The translations under genes were made by a program, and so were the position numbers. Positions 9,571-17,989 of a DNA stretch of 64,000 nucleotides are shown one piece after another. The notes beneath the pieces are model-generated. The model ran no database searches and was not told the origin of the DNA. It worked only from the letters and a program-made list of their open reading frames with translations. Positions within the stretch are counted from its first letter, which is position 1. Every line of letters starts with the position of its first letter. This stretch comes from CAVVUF01 sp963751425 (GTDB taxonomy: Bacteria; Chloroflexota; Anaerolineae; Anaerolineales; UBA4823): the NCBI GenBank assembly GCA_963751425.1, contig CAVVUF010000001.1:2046001-2110000 (forward strand). Direction: 5' to 3'.

Positions 9571-10719
9571 TCAGTTTGTGGATTCTACGATAGGCTGCCC
9601 ATAGCGTACCTTTTGCGGCACGATATGGTAGCGCCGGGCATTCGGATCATACCCCCGCTTCAGCGCCATCTCGTAACCGAACAAGTACATTGGGATAATG
9701 TATAACAGCGGGGTGACCAGCTCATCGATTTCACCGGGGATCTGGATGATATGGGTTGCCAGTTTTCGGATGCCCACCGTTGGTTCGTCGGTGATGACCA
9801 CCGAGGGGGCTTGGATATGATTCGTCACCGTGAGAAAATCGAGCAGGCGCGCACTGGCAGCCCCTTTCGGAGCAATGAAGAACAGCGGACTCGTCAGGTC
9901 AACCTCCCTCAGCCGCCCATGGAAAAAGTTTTCCAGCTCCTGCGCCTCTGCATGCATCTTTACCATCTCGATCACTTTCAAAGCAGCCTCTTCTGCGGTG
10001 CCCAGGTTGGGCCCGCTTCCCAGCACAAAAACCATCTCTGCTGCGGCGAACTGCTCTGCCAGCAGGCGGATTTCTTCTCGCTGCCGGTTTAAAAACCTGG
10101 CTGCCAGCTCACCTGCTTTTGAGATCTCGAAGATCCAGTCCTTGTCCTGGCTCCCGGTTTGAGCGGTGTTCGGACGGATTGGTTCCGCTGAGGCCCTTCT
10201 CGCTCTCAAACGGGCTGCCAGCACGTACAAGGCAATCAGCGCCTGGACATACGAGCTTGTCTTCACCGACATCGTATCATGCTGCCCGTTGGTCAGGATC
10301 GCTGCCTCAGCCACGCGTGTCACAGCCGAGTCGGCTTCTGCGGTTATCGCCAAGGTTCTTGCTCCGGCTCGGCGGGCAGTTCCTAACGCTTCGCAAACTG
10401 CCGCCGTCTCGCCCGTCGTAGAAATGCCTACCACCAGGGTCCTGGGATTTAACAGGCTTGTTTGTGCATACTTTGAAAAAGTAAATGCCGGGGTCGCCTC
10501 CGCTGTTAATCCGGCAATCTGTTCAAAGGCATATTTTGCCACCTGCCCATTGTAGAGCGAGGTTCCACATCCCACCAGGTAGACCCGCTCGAAATCGATC
10601 TCCCCCAACTTTTTCAACCAATGATTAGCCGTGAATTCTGCCAAACCAATCGAAGACTGCCACGTTTCAAGTTTCGCTAAGGACAAGATATTTTCTAACA
10701 TCGGATGTGCTTGTGCCAT
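9571..10719 (-). CDS. SIS-domain protein, GlmS-isomerase-like sugar-phosphate isomerase/deaminase
   Basis: This is a cytoplasmic protein of about 382 residues with two SIS (sugar isomerase) domains, like the isomerase half of GlmS or the AgaS/FrlB enzymes, but without a glutamine amidotransferase domain. Visible motifs are VYLVGCGTSLYNG and GISTTGETAAVCEAL in the first SIS domain, and VFVLGSGPNLGTAEEAALK with ELENFFHGRLREV in the second. The ATG at 10719 is chosen because it lies four bases after the stop of the ROK gene with a GGGAG site inside that gene's end, implying coupled translation. It is the last gene of the rhamnose-type operon. It may act on an amino- or keto-sugar phosphate made by the upstream kinase; the substrate is not readable. 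Confidence 0.85.
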   Translation of the reverse strand: MAQAHPMLENILSLAKLETWQSSIGLAEFTANHWLKKLGEIDFERVYLVGCGTSLYNGQVAKYAFEQIAGLTAEATPAFTFSKYAQTSLLNPRTLVVGISTTGETAAVCEALGTARRAGARTLAITAEADSAVTRVAEAAILTNGQHDTMSVKTSSYVQALIALYVLAARLRARRASAEPIRPNTAQTGSQDKDWIFEISKAGELAARFLNRQREEIRLLAEQFAAAEMVFVLGSGPNLGTAEEAALKVIEMVKMHAEAQELENFFHGRLREVDLTSPLFFIAPKGAASARLLDFLTVTNHIQAPSVVITDEPTVGIRKLATHIIQIPGEIDELVTPLLYIIPMYLFGYEMALKRGYDPNARRYHIVPQKVRYGQPIVESTN

Positions 10720-10723
10720 AAGA

Positions 10724-11770
10724 TCATCTCCCTCTCTTTTCCAAATAATTCCAGGCCAGGCTGGCAGCACCCAGCAGACCGGCTCGCTCAGGGTCCAGGG
10801 GTGAAGGCCAAATACCCTTGAGGGCGCGGCGGGCCGTCACCAGCCCATTGGCGGAGACCAAACCACTCACTTTTTCCATCAGCCAGCCATTAGTAAGCAC
10901 ACCCCCGCCGTAGACGATCACCGCCGGGTTCAGGAGGTTGACCAGGTTGGTCAAAGCCATGCTCAATGCCTGCACCGCCTTGCCGGTGATCCGAATAGCC
11001 AGCCGGTCGCCAGATTCGGCCGCTTGAAATACCTGGCTGGCGGAAAGCGTTCCGTCCTTGAGCGGCTCAAATAAAATCGAGTCCGGGTAGTCCCGCAGTC
11101 CCTCCCGCGCTTGTGCCACGATCCCAGCCCCCGAGCAGATCGTTTCCAGGCAGCCGCGCTGCCCGCAGGCGCACAAGCTGCCCCCCGGGTCCGCTTGCAC
11201 ATGTCCCAGCTCCCCCGCGTAGTTGGCTGCCCCACGCACGAGCTGTCCGTTGCAGACCAGCCCCGCCGCCAATCCTGTCCCGATATTAAGGTAGATGAAA
11301 TCTTTGGTTTCTTTCCCGATCCCCCAGCGCAGCTCTGCCAGGGTCGCGGCATGCACATCGTTATCGAGCACAGATGGCAGGCCGGTTTGCGCGCGCATCA
11401 ACCTTCCCAACGGGACGGGTGCGTGAACAGGCAGGTTCATCGCCCGCACCCACAGCCCTGCCGAAGGCTTTGTGTGTCCCACCACTCCCAACCCCACCGC
11501 CAGCAGATCTGGCCCAGCCCAGGCCCCCATAAAATCTGCCGCTGCAGTTTGAATGCTGCTCAAGGTGAGAGCCTGGGTAGAGCGGTCCATACTGTAGCGA
11601 CGAGATTCGACCACCTCTCCCGATCGTGTCACAGCCCCGACCAGGATCTTGGTCCCTCCCACATCCACTCCCAAGACAGCCGGGTTTGAAACCCCAGCAG
11701 GTTGACGATACTTTGCATCGGTTGATTCCCCCGGATGGTTTGTATCCGCCGGGGTCTTTCCTTCTACCAT
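10724..11770 (-). CDS. ROK-family sugar kinase
   Basis: The ROK family comprises cytoplasmic sugar kinases (glucose, fructose, N-acetyl-hexosamines) and related repressors. There is no N-terminal helix-turn-helix here, so it is a kinase. It shows the phosphate loop GVDVGGTKI, the catalytic region ENDVHAA-like LDNDVHAATLAE, the GTGLAAG turn, ExGH as GELGHV, and the zinc motif CACGQRGCLE. About 40 residues precede the ROK fold, so a start slightly downstream of 11770 is possible; the annotated ATG overlaps the stop of the aldolase gene by seven bases (ATGGTAG), typical of coupling. In this operon no FGGY-type rhamnulokinase is present, so this enzyme is a candidate for the missing sugar phosphorylation. 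That role is inference from position only. Confidence 0.88.
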   Translation of the reverse strand: MVEGKTPADTNHPGESTDAKYRQPAGVSNPAVLGVDVGGTKILVGAVTRSGEVVESRRYSMDRSTQALTLSSIQTAAADFMGAWAGPDLLAVGLGVVGHTKPSAGLWVRAMNLPVHAPVPLGRLMRAQTGLPSVLDNDVHAATLAELRWGIGKETKDFIYLNIGTGLAAGLVCNGQLVRGAANYAGELGHVQADPGGSLCACGQRGCLETICSGAGIVAQAREGLRDYPDSILFEPLKDGTLSASQVFQAAESGDRLAIRITGKAVQALSMALTNLVNLLNPAVIVYGGGVLTNGWLMEKVSGLVSANGLVTARRALKGIWPSPLDPERAGLLGAASLAWNYLEKRGR

Positions 11771-12384
11771 TTCTTGTAACCTTCAGCATTCCGCCGATAC
11801 TCGATGAAAGGCTCGTTCAGGATGGCCGCCTCCAGGATAATATCGCTGACCTCTTCCAATGTAGAACACCAGTGAAATGCTTCCTCCAGCGTTTGCCCAA
11901 CCGCAAAACAGCCGTGTCCGCGCAGCATGACGATCTTATACTGCTTCAGCCCGCCCGCAACGGCATCCGCCATCTCCTGGGAGCCCGAGGCGTATTCGAC
12001 CGCAATCACCGGCACCTTATGCAGCAGGTAAGAGCCCTCGTTATCGATCGGGACAATCTCATCTCGGCTCATCGAGAGCACAATGGCTGTACGCGGGTGG
12101 CAGTGGATGACTGCCAGGGCAGAGGTTTGCAGGTAAATTTCGCGGTGCACGATCAGCTCGGTGCTGGCGCGCAGCAGCCCGCTGTCCTTGTGGTACAGGC
12201 TGGTCTCTACAAAATCTTCCTCGTGCAGGCGGCCTAACTGGCCCCCGCGCCGCTTGATAATAATGCGGTTCCCCACCCGCACGCTCATATTCCCACCATG
12301 CGAGCTGGTGATCCCACCCAGGTAAATATCGCGGCCAATATCCCGGAATTGTTCAAACAGTCTTTGATCCATTGTGCTCATCAT
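11764..12384 (-). CDS. Class II aldolase (fuculose/rhamnulose-phosphate aldolase type)
   Basis: This is a zinc-dependent class II aldolase/adducin-family protein of 206 residues, the size of L-fuculose-1-phosphate aldolase. The substrate-phosphate loop appears as SSHGGNMSVR, the acid region as STELIVHREIY, the zinc pair as IHCHPRTA and the third zinc His as RGHGCFAVG, so the metal site is complete. Such enzymes split ketose-1-phosphates of 6-deoxy sugars into dihydroxyacetone phosphate and lactaldehyde. With a rhamnose isomerase three genes upstream in transcription, rhamnulose-1-phosphate is the most likely substrate. The start lies about 30 bases inside the end of the oxidoreductase gene; ATGs at 12384, 12381 and 12372 are all possible. 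Confidence 0.88.
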   Translation of the reverse strand: MMSTMDQRLFEQFRDIGRDIYLGGITSSHGGNMSVRVGNRIIIKRRGGQLGRLHEEDFVETSLYHKDSGLLRASTELIVHREIYLQTSALAVIHCHPRTAIVLSMSRDEIVPIDNEGSYLLHKVPVIAVEYASGSQEMADAVAGGLKQYKIVMLRGHGCFAVGQTLEEAFHWCSTLEEVSDIILEAAILNEPFIEYRRNAEGYKKW

Positions 12385-14194
12385 CCAATCCTTCCAACCC
12401 CAGCGCTTTTAGCTTTAATTTACCCGGTACACCCTCTTCATTCCAGCCACGGAACTGGTAATATTCATCCAGCATCAGGTGCAGGCGCGCCGTATGCCCC
12501 TGGCTGGGGCCGGCAGGCACCGGTTCGTTCAGCAGGCGCTCGGGTAAAGTATCCTCCGCCCGCCCAAATCCCTCGCGTAAATTGTACAGCCTCTCCAAAT
12601 TCCATACGCGTTCGCCAACCTTGATCAGGTCATCTGCCGTAAATTTGAGCCCGCTGACCGCCGTCAGCTGCCGGGCGAAGTACTCCACGCTGACTGCCAC
12701 GTTCGTGAAGCGGCAGACCACCAGGCTGTCTACCACCGCTGCCTCGTTCTGGTGCACCGCCACGATGCCTGCCTTACCCTGGTTGGCAAAGCGGTCAATC
12801 AGGCGCGGCAGCGAAAGCACTTCCGGACCGAGCATGTTGCCGCGCATATGACAGCCGCCGCGGTTTGAGGTCGCATACAGCAAGCCCTGTCCCTGCATCC
12901 CGCGTGGGTCATAGGCAGGCAGCTCCATCTTTTTGGCGGTCATCGAATACTGCACTGCACCGTATTTTTCTGCGAAACGGTAGCTGCCCTCCGCCAGCTC
13001 ATCCCCCAGGCCTCGCCGGTAGGCGATATCGCTTATTATCGATAATAGCACACCGGCATTCCCAAACCGTAGGTCTGTGCGCTGGTTGGTACCGCATATC
13101 AACCCGCGCTCGCTCATCTCCATTGCACATCCAATGGTATTGCCCACCGAGATCGTATCTACCCCCAGGTCATTGCACAGGTAGTTTGCTTCAGCAATCG
13201 CTGGCAGATCATCGATGCCGCACTGTGCCCCAAAAGCCCAGGCAGTTTCATATTCTGGTCCTTCCCCCTCCGCCCTTTCCGTCTTGGTCAGGCGCGTGCA
13301 GGCGATTGGGCAGGCCCAGCAGGCGCGGCTGCCGGTCAAGATCGTATCACTCATCGTCTCACCGCTGATCTTATCTGCACACTCAAACTGAGATTCCTGG
13401 AAATTGCGTGTGGGCAGCGCTCCAATTTCATTGACCACATTCATGACCACCGCCGTCCCAAATTCCGGGTAAGCTTGCGAAGTGATTGGGCTGTTCTTGA
13501 TCAGCTTGCCTGTTTCATACAGCATGAATTTGAACAGCTCCGGGTCGCTGGCAGTATTTTTCTCACTGCCTTCTACTACGATGGCTTTCAGATTTTTGCT
13601 GCCCATCACCGCCCCCGGCCCGCCGCGCGCCAGGGCGCGCGTCCCGTCGTTCATGATCGATGCCATGCGCACCAGGTTTTCCCCTGCCGGCCCAATGCAC
13701 AGCACGTTCCGCTTGTTGTTATTCTGCCCCAATGCATGCGTTACATCAGAGACGGTTTTTCCCCACAAGTGACCGGCATCCTGGATTGAGATATTCCCGC
13801 CGTACTCAGCGCCATCCCTTCGGATTTCGATCATCACGGGTCGCTCTGCCCGCCCGCGTACAATTAAGGCATCGTACCCGGTGCGTTTGAGCTGCATTCC
13901 CCACCAGCCACCGCTGTTTGAATCGCAGATCGTTCCGGTCAGCGGACTCTTAGTCGTCACGGTGAAACGGTTGGTCGTCTGGAGGCCGCTGGCGGTCAGC
14001 GGTCCAGTGCAGAAGATCAGCACGTTGGCTTCTGAAAGGGGTTCCACTTCCGGCCCCACCAGGTCCCAAAGCAGCCGTGCTCCCAGGCCGCGCCCGCCCA
14101 GGAAAAGGCGGGCCATCTCCATATCCAGCGGATGGCTTACAATCTTCCCGCTGCTCAGATCAATATCCAAATATTTGCCTGCCCAGCCTTCCAT
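12353..14194 (-). CDS. aor: Aldehyde:ferredoxin oxidoreductase (tungsten/molybdopterin type)
   Basis: This cytoplasmic enzyme of 613 residues oxidises aldehydes to acids with ferredoxin as acceptor, using a tungsten (or molybdenum) bis-pterin and one [4Fe-4S] cluster. The N-terminal pterin-binding domain shows FLGGRGLGARLLWD, LTASGLQTTNRF and the GGPGAVMGSKNLKA stretch. The cluster ligands are Cys292, Cys295 and Cys299 (CWACPIAC) plus Cys494, a spacing close to that of the Pyrococcus furiosus AOR. The frame is intact and the length is normal. The gene lies between rhamnose isomerase and the aldolase, so L-lactaldehyde released by aldol cleavage is the obvious substrate; this would give lactate plus reduced ferredoxin and is inferred from context. 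Confidence 0.92.
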   Translation of the reverse strand: MEGWAGKYLDIDLSSGKIVSHPLDMEMARLFLGGRGLGARLLWDLVGPEVEPLSEANVLIFCTGPLTASGLQTTNRFTVTTKSPLTGTICDSNSGGWWGMQLKRTGYDALIVRGRAERPVMIEIRRDGAEYGGNISIQDAGHLWGKTVSDVTHALGQNNNKRNVLCIGPAGENLVRMASIMNDGTRALARGGPGAVMGSKNLKAIVVEGSEKNTASDPELFKFMLYETGKLIKNSPITSQAYPEFGTAVVMNVVNEIGALPTRNFQESQFECADKISGETMSDTILTGSRACWACPIACTRLTKTERAEGEGPEYETAWAFGAQCGIDDLPAIAEANYLCNDLGVDTISVGNTIGCAMEMSERGLICGTNQRTDLRFGNAGVLLSIISDIAYRRGLGDELAEGSYRFAEKYGAVQYSMTAKKMELPAYDPRGMQGQGLLYATSNRGGCHMRGNMLGPEVLSLPRLIDRFANQGKAGIVAVHQNEAAVVDSLVVCRFTNVAVSVEYFARQLTAVSGLKFTADDLIKVGERVWNLERLYNLREGFGRAEDTLPERLLNEPVPAGPSQGHTARLHLMLDEYYQFRGWNEEGVPGKLKLKALGLEGLDDEHNGSKTV

Positions 14195-14338
14195 AAGTAA
14201 AAGTTCTCCTCGAATAACCTATATTCTCTACCTGATCTCCGATCCAAGAACATGCTTCAGCATGTTTTGAATAACAGGCCGCAAATCATATGCGGCTACA
14301 GTCCAGGCAACAATCTTTCTTTCCCTGAACTGCTTATC

Positions 14339-15646
14339 TCAAGGCACCCTTTCCGCCAGTACCTTCGCCTCATACTTTCGAATTTCCTCCAGCGCTTTTA
14401 ACCCCACAGGCACGCCCATCTGGTAGCAAAACTGCTCCCACACCGCGCCGCTGGGCAGGCTCTTGGCTTCTTCAAGCAGGAAGAGCCGTCCAGTATAATC
14501 GCCCTCGGCTTCCATCCGGCGAAGTTGGTCTGTGGGCTCGAGCAGTGCTTGCAAGAGCGCCTTTTGCGCGTTGCGCGTTCCGATCACCCAGGCTGCCAGG
14601 CGGTTGATGCTGGCATCGAAGTAGTCTAACCCAATATGCACCCGTTTCAGGTAACCGCCGCGCACGATCTCTTGCATGATGGCTTGCAGGTCATCGTTCA
14701 AGATCACCACATGGTCGCTGTCCCAGCGCACCCCTCGGCTGACGTGCAGCAGTATTTCATCTACATACAGCAGAACAGACGAGATCTTATCCGCGATCGT
14801 CTCCGTCGGATGATAATGCCCACTGTCCAGCGTCAACAGAGTCTTCCGGCTGATGGCATATCCCAGGTAGAACTCGTGCGACCCGGCGGTATAACTCTCT
14901 GCGCCGATCCCAAACAGCTTACCTTCCACGGCGTCTTTGTGATACCTGGGGTCAAGCTTTTCTGCCAGGATTTGGTCCAGCGAATTTGCCAGCAGCAGGC
15001 GCGGCGTTTTCCGGTCAGCCGGGATATCCTTGTAGCCGTCCGGAATCCAGATATTGGTGATCGTCGGTGCCGTTCCCAATGCCGCAACAAGCTGCTGTCC
15101 AAAAGCAGCCCCAATCCGGCGGCAGGCGCGGCAGTGTTCCACCCAAAAACGACGGATATCCGGCTCTGCGCTTGCCAGGGTAAAGCCATCCGCCGCCTTG
15201 GGGTGCGAAAAGCAGGTGGGGTTGAAATCAAGCCCATGCTTCTTTTCTTTAGCCCAATCCAGCCAGTTTGCGAAGTGCTCTACTTCGAGCTTGTCGCGTT
15301 CCACTTTCTTCCCACCCGTCTCTGCATAGATCGCATGCAGGTTCAGACGGTGGTTCCCTGGGATCAGGTTGTAGGCCAGGTCCAAATCCCTGCGCAGCTC
15401 GTCAGCATTGCGGGCTTTACCAGGGTAGTTGCCGGTTGCAGCCAGCCCGCCCCCCAGGTCACCGCCCGGGTTTTCAAAGCCGCCCGGTTTTTCGAAACCG
15501 CCCACATCATCCCCCTGCCAGCAGTGCAGGCTGATCGAAATCGCAGCCAGGGTTTTCAAAGCCAGGTCTGTATCAACGCCCAGCCCGGCATATTGCTCCT
15601 TTGCCAGGGCATAAGACTGTTCCACTGAGGATCCTTTATTCAGCAT
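14339..15646 (-). CDS. rhaA: L-rhamnose isomerase
   Basis: RhaA converts L-rhamnose to L-rhamnulose in the cytoplasm using Mn/Zn. The protein (435 residues) matches the family along its length: LHCWQGDDV, TGNYPGKARN, LDFNPTCFSHP, IWIPDGYKDI, KLFGIGAESYT, LDSGHYHPTE, VRWDSDHVV and HIGLDYFDASINR, which contain the metal ligands and catalytic residues. The ATG at 15646 is chosen because AAGGAGAGAAA precedes it directly; the frame stays open further upstream but that extension is not conserved. It is the first gene of the operon and is followed by a 144-base gap before the oxidoreductase. An 18-base in-frame tandem duplication adds six residues just after QGDDV (listed separately). Confidence 0.95.
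   Translation of the reverse strand: MLNKGSSVEQSYALAKEQYAGLGVDTDLALKTLAAISISLHCWQGDDVGGFEKPGGFENPGGDLGGGLAATGNYPGKARNADELRRDLDLAYNLIPGNHRLNLHAIYAETGGKKVERDKLEVEHFANWLDWAKEKKHGLDFNPTCFSHPKAADGFTLASAEPDIRRFWVEHCRACRRIGAAFGQQLVAALGTAPTITNIWIPDGYKDIPADRKTPRLLLANSLDQILAEKLDPRYHKDAVEGKLFGIGAESYTAGSHEFYLGYAISRKTLLTLDSGHYHPTETIADKISSVLLYVDEILLHVSRGVRWDSDHVVILNDDLQAIMQEIVRGGYLKRVHIGLDYFDASINRLAAWVIGTRNAQKALLQALLEPTDQLRRMEAEGDYTGRLFLLEEAKSLPSGAVWEQFCYQMGVPVGLKALEEIRKYEAKVLAERVP
15464..15499 (-). repeat. 18-bp in-frame tandem duplication inside rhaA
   Basis: Two adjacent 18-base units (15499-15482 and 15481-15464, minus strand) encode GFEKPG and GFENPG, residues 50-61. They differ at four bases. E. coli RhaA, from memory, has one GFENPEG copy here. 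The extra unit lies in the flexible loop after strand beta-1, reported in rhamnose isomerases to cover the substrate. Confidence 0.85.
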
Positions 15647-15869
15647 TTTCTCTCCTTTACCCACCGATCTTTGTGCTTTGCACCGAACCTTCCAGGCAAA
15701 AGCCATTTGCGGCTTCATGCGTTTGCGAATCCGTTCTGAAAGGTTATTATATTCTTACTTTCCGATAAATGATCATCGTTTTTCTAAATCATCCACTTTA
15801 GGTGATGAAAAAATCGTTTCCAGATGTAAAATACCGTTAGATGAAATGTTCAAAAGGGGTACCTGAAAA

Positions 15870-17021
15870 ATGAAGCGTAAAACCCTGATCCTATTCTTAA
15901 GTCTATTGGTTTTGCTGGTCCTCCTGGTCTTCACCGGAGGCCCTCTCCTGGTCAAGTTGGGCGTACGTCCATTTGCGATCCAAACCGATAACCAGGGCGG
16001 CCTCCGGCTGGTGCGCATGGATTTTACTCCTACCCCCCAGCCAGCCCTCCAGCCAGGCAGTCCGCCCGCCTTGGCTCCCAACGCGCAGCCGGTTATCATT
16101 GATACCGATATGGCCCCCGATGATTGGCTGGCGATCCTGTACCTCCTCCAGCGTCAAGACGTGGATGTGAAAGCCATCACCATCAGCGGTACCGGAGAGG
16201 CGCATTGCGATCCAGGTGTGCGCAACGCCATGGACCTGGTGATGCTGGCTGGCCGGCCGGAGATTCCGGTCGCGTGTGGGCGTGAGACTCCCCTTCAGGG
16301 AGATCACACCTTCCCAGAAGATTGGCGTAAATCCGTCGATGAAATGCTCGGCTTAGTTCTCCTGGAGAATCCGAACCCTGCCGTTGATACCACCGCCGTC
16401 GCCCTGCTCACCCACATCGTCCAATCTTCATCCACCCCGATTAAGCTCCTCGCCATTGGACCTCTGACAAACGTAGCCGAAGCCTTGGAATCTGACCCAG
16501 CATTCGCCCAGAATTTGCACAGCCTCACCGTCATGGGCGGAGCAGTGGAAGTTCCAGGCAATGTGGGCTCATCCTCAGATATAAAGAACGAGGTTGCTGA
16601 GTGGAATATCTACATCGACCCGCACGCCGCAGCCATTGTTTTCAATTCCGGCGTCCCCATCACCCTGGTTCCGCTGGATGCCACGGATTTCGTGACAGTG
16701 ACAACAGACTTTTATCAGCGGCAGATGAAGGAACGCATCACCCCCTCCGCTGAGTTCGTCTATCGCGTGTTTATGAAAAAAGATCCCTGGATCCGTGTTG
16801 GAGAGTTTCATTTCTGGGACCCCCTGGCTGCCGCGATTCTCACAGATGAGAGCCAGGCTTCATATCAAGAGCTCTCTCTGAAAGTGATTGAAGAAGAAGG
16901 TCCTGCCAGCGGGCAGACGCTGATGAGTGCTGAGGGTCAACCGGTGCGGGTTGCCATGAAAGCAGAGCTGCCCCGCTTCGAAACACTCTTTCGGGATACA
17001 ATCAACGGCAGGCTGAAGTAG
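15870..17021 (+). CDS. Exported inosine-uridine-type nucleoside hydrolase
   Basis: The family hydrolyses the N-glycosidic bond of nucleosides using calcium. Residues 5-25 form a strong N-terminal signal anchor (LILFLSLLVLLVLLVF), followed by a Pro-rich linker, so the enzyme acts outside the membrane. The calcium motif is present as IDTDMAPDD with Asp78, Asp80, Asp84 and Asp85. Further family motifs are LLAIGPLTNVAEAL, LTVMGGAV, WNIYIDPHAA and FHFWDPLAAA, which supply the remaining metal and sugar contacts. The length of 383 residues equals a standard hydrolase plus leader. It is divergent from rhaA across about 220 AT-rich bases that must hold both promoters. Ribose or nucleobases released outside would then need their own uptake. 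The base specificity cannot be deduced. Confidence 0.88.
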   Translation: MKRKTLILFLSLLVLLVLLVFTGGPLLVKLGVRPFAIQTDNQGGLRLVRMDFTPTPQPALQPGSPPALAPNAQPVIIDTDMAPDDWLAILYLLQRQDVDVKAITISGTGEAHCDPGVRNAMDLVMLAGRPEIPVACGRETPLQGDHTFPEDWRKSVDEMLGLVLLENPNPAVDTTAVALLTHIVQSSSTPIKLLAIGPLTNVAEALESDPAFAQNLHSLTVMGGAVEVPGNVGSSSDIKNEVAEWNIYIDPHAAAIVFNSGVPITLVPLDATDFVTVTTDFYQRQMKERITPSAEFVYRVFMKKDPWIRVGEFHFWDPLAAAILTDESQASYQELSLKVIEEEGPASGQTLMSAEGQPVRVAMKAELPRFETLFRDTINGRLK

Positions 17022-17059
17022 GCCATTACCCGATCTATCTTTCACCCACAGGAATAACC

Positions 17060-17989
17060 ATGCCGCTTACTTTACGCAAATACCATCACGAAGATGATTA
17101 CTGGCATATTCGCTCCTTCCTGCGCCAGGTATTTTTGCTCAACGACCGCCGTGAGCTGAGCTGGCAGGTTGCCCGCTTCGATTACTGGCGCTGGCACAGC
17201 GTTCTGAACCTGCATGACGGCAGCCTGGAGGATGTATCACTCTGGGAGACGGAGGATGGTCAGATTGCCGCAGTGCTGAATCCCGAAGGCCTCGGCGAAG
17301 CGCATTTCTCGCTTCACCCGGCATTCTACACGCCTGAGCTGGCCGCCGAGATGGTGATAACCGCTGAACATAACCTGGCTGTCACCAGTCCCGAGGGACA
17401 GAAACTTACCGTCTGGGTCAACGAGCAGCAAACTTTTCTCAAGGATGTTTTAATCGAACGCGGCTATACGCAAAGTGATTACAGTGAATTTATGCGCTAT
17501 CGTTCTTTAGAGGCGCCAATCCTGGATGCAAATCCCCCAGTGGGATATGCAGTGCGTTCTCTAGGAGATGGTCTCGAGCTTTTAGAACGCTGTTATGCCT
17601 CCGGCCTGGCCTTCCACGACGATGACATCCACATCGCCCGTGATAATCGCGACCATCCGCAGTGGTACCGCAACCTCCAAACCGCCCCGCTCTATCGCCG
17701 CGACCTCGATATCGTCGCCATCGCACCCGATAGCTCCGTGGCCTCCTTCTGCACGATCTGGTTCGATGATGTCACCCGCAGCGCCTATTTCGAGCCCGTC
17801 GCCACCGTTCCAGCCCACCAGCGGCGCGGCCTGGGAAAGGCGGTCATGTGTGAAGGTCTGCGCCGGCTCAAACGCATGGGAGCCACCAAGGCCTTTGTGG
17901 GTTCCTATTCGCCCGAAGCCCATGCTTTATATGCCTCGGTTGGGTTCACCGAATACGAGCTGCTCGAATCATGGAACAAGGTTCTTTGA
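17060..17989 (+). CDS. GNAT-family N-acetyltransferase, two-domain
   Basis: This is a cytoplasmic protein of 309 residues. The C-terminal half is a clear GNAT domain with the acetyl-CoA loop VPAHQRRGLGKAVM and the closing motif ALYASVGFTEYE. The N-terminal half (residues 1-150) looks like a degenerate second GNAT fold with no clear acyl-CoA loop. It sits 38 bases after the nucleoside hydrolase on the same strand, and its end overlaps the next kinase gene by 19 bases, so these two are translationally coupled. The substrate is unknown. Together with the next two APH-fold kinases it has the makeup of small-molecule or antibiotic-modifying gene groups, but no specific resistance family is recognisable. 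Confidence 0.8.
   Translation: MPLTLRKYHHEDDYWHIRSFLRQVFLLNDRRELSWQVARFDYWRWHSVLNLHDGSLEDVSLWETEDGQIAAVLNPEGLGEAHFSLHPAFYTPELAAEMVITAEHNLAVTSPEGQKLTVWVNEQQTFLKDVLIERGYTQSDYSEFMRYRSLEAPILDANPPVGYAVRSLGDGLELLERCYASGLAFHDDDIHIARDNRDHPQWYRNLQTAPLYRRDLDIVAIAPDSSVASFCTIWFDDVTRSAYFEPVATVPAHQRRGLGKAVMCEGLRRLKRMGATKAFVGSYSPEAHALYASVGFTEYELLESWNKVL

Noticed and set aside
14636..15628. A 330-codon open frame on the plus strand.
   Set aside because: It is antisense to rhaA, which matches its family along the whole length.
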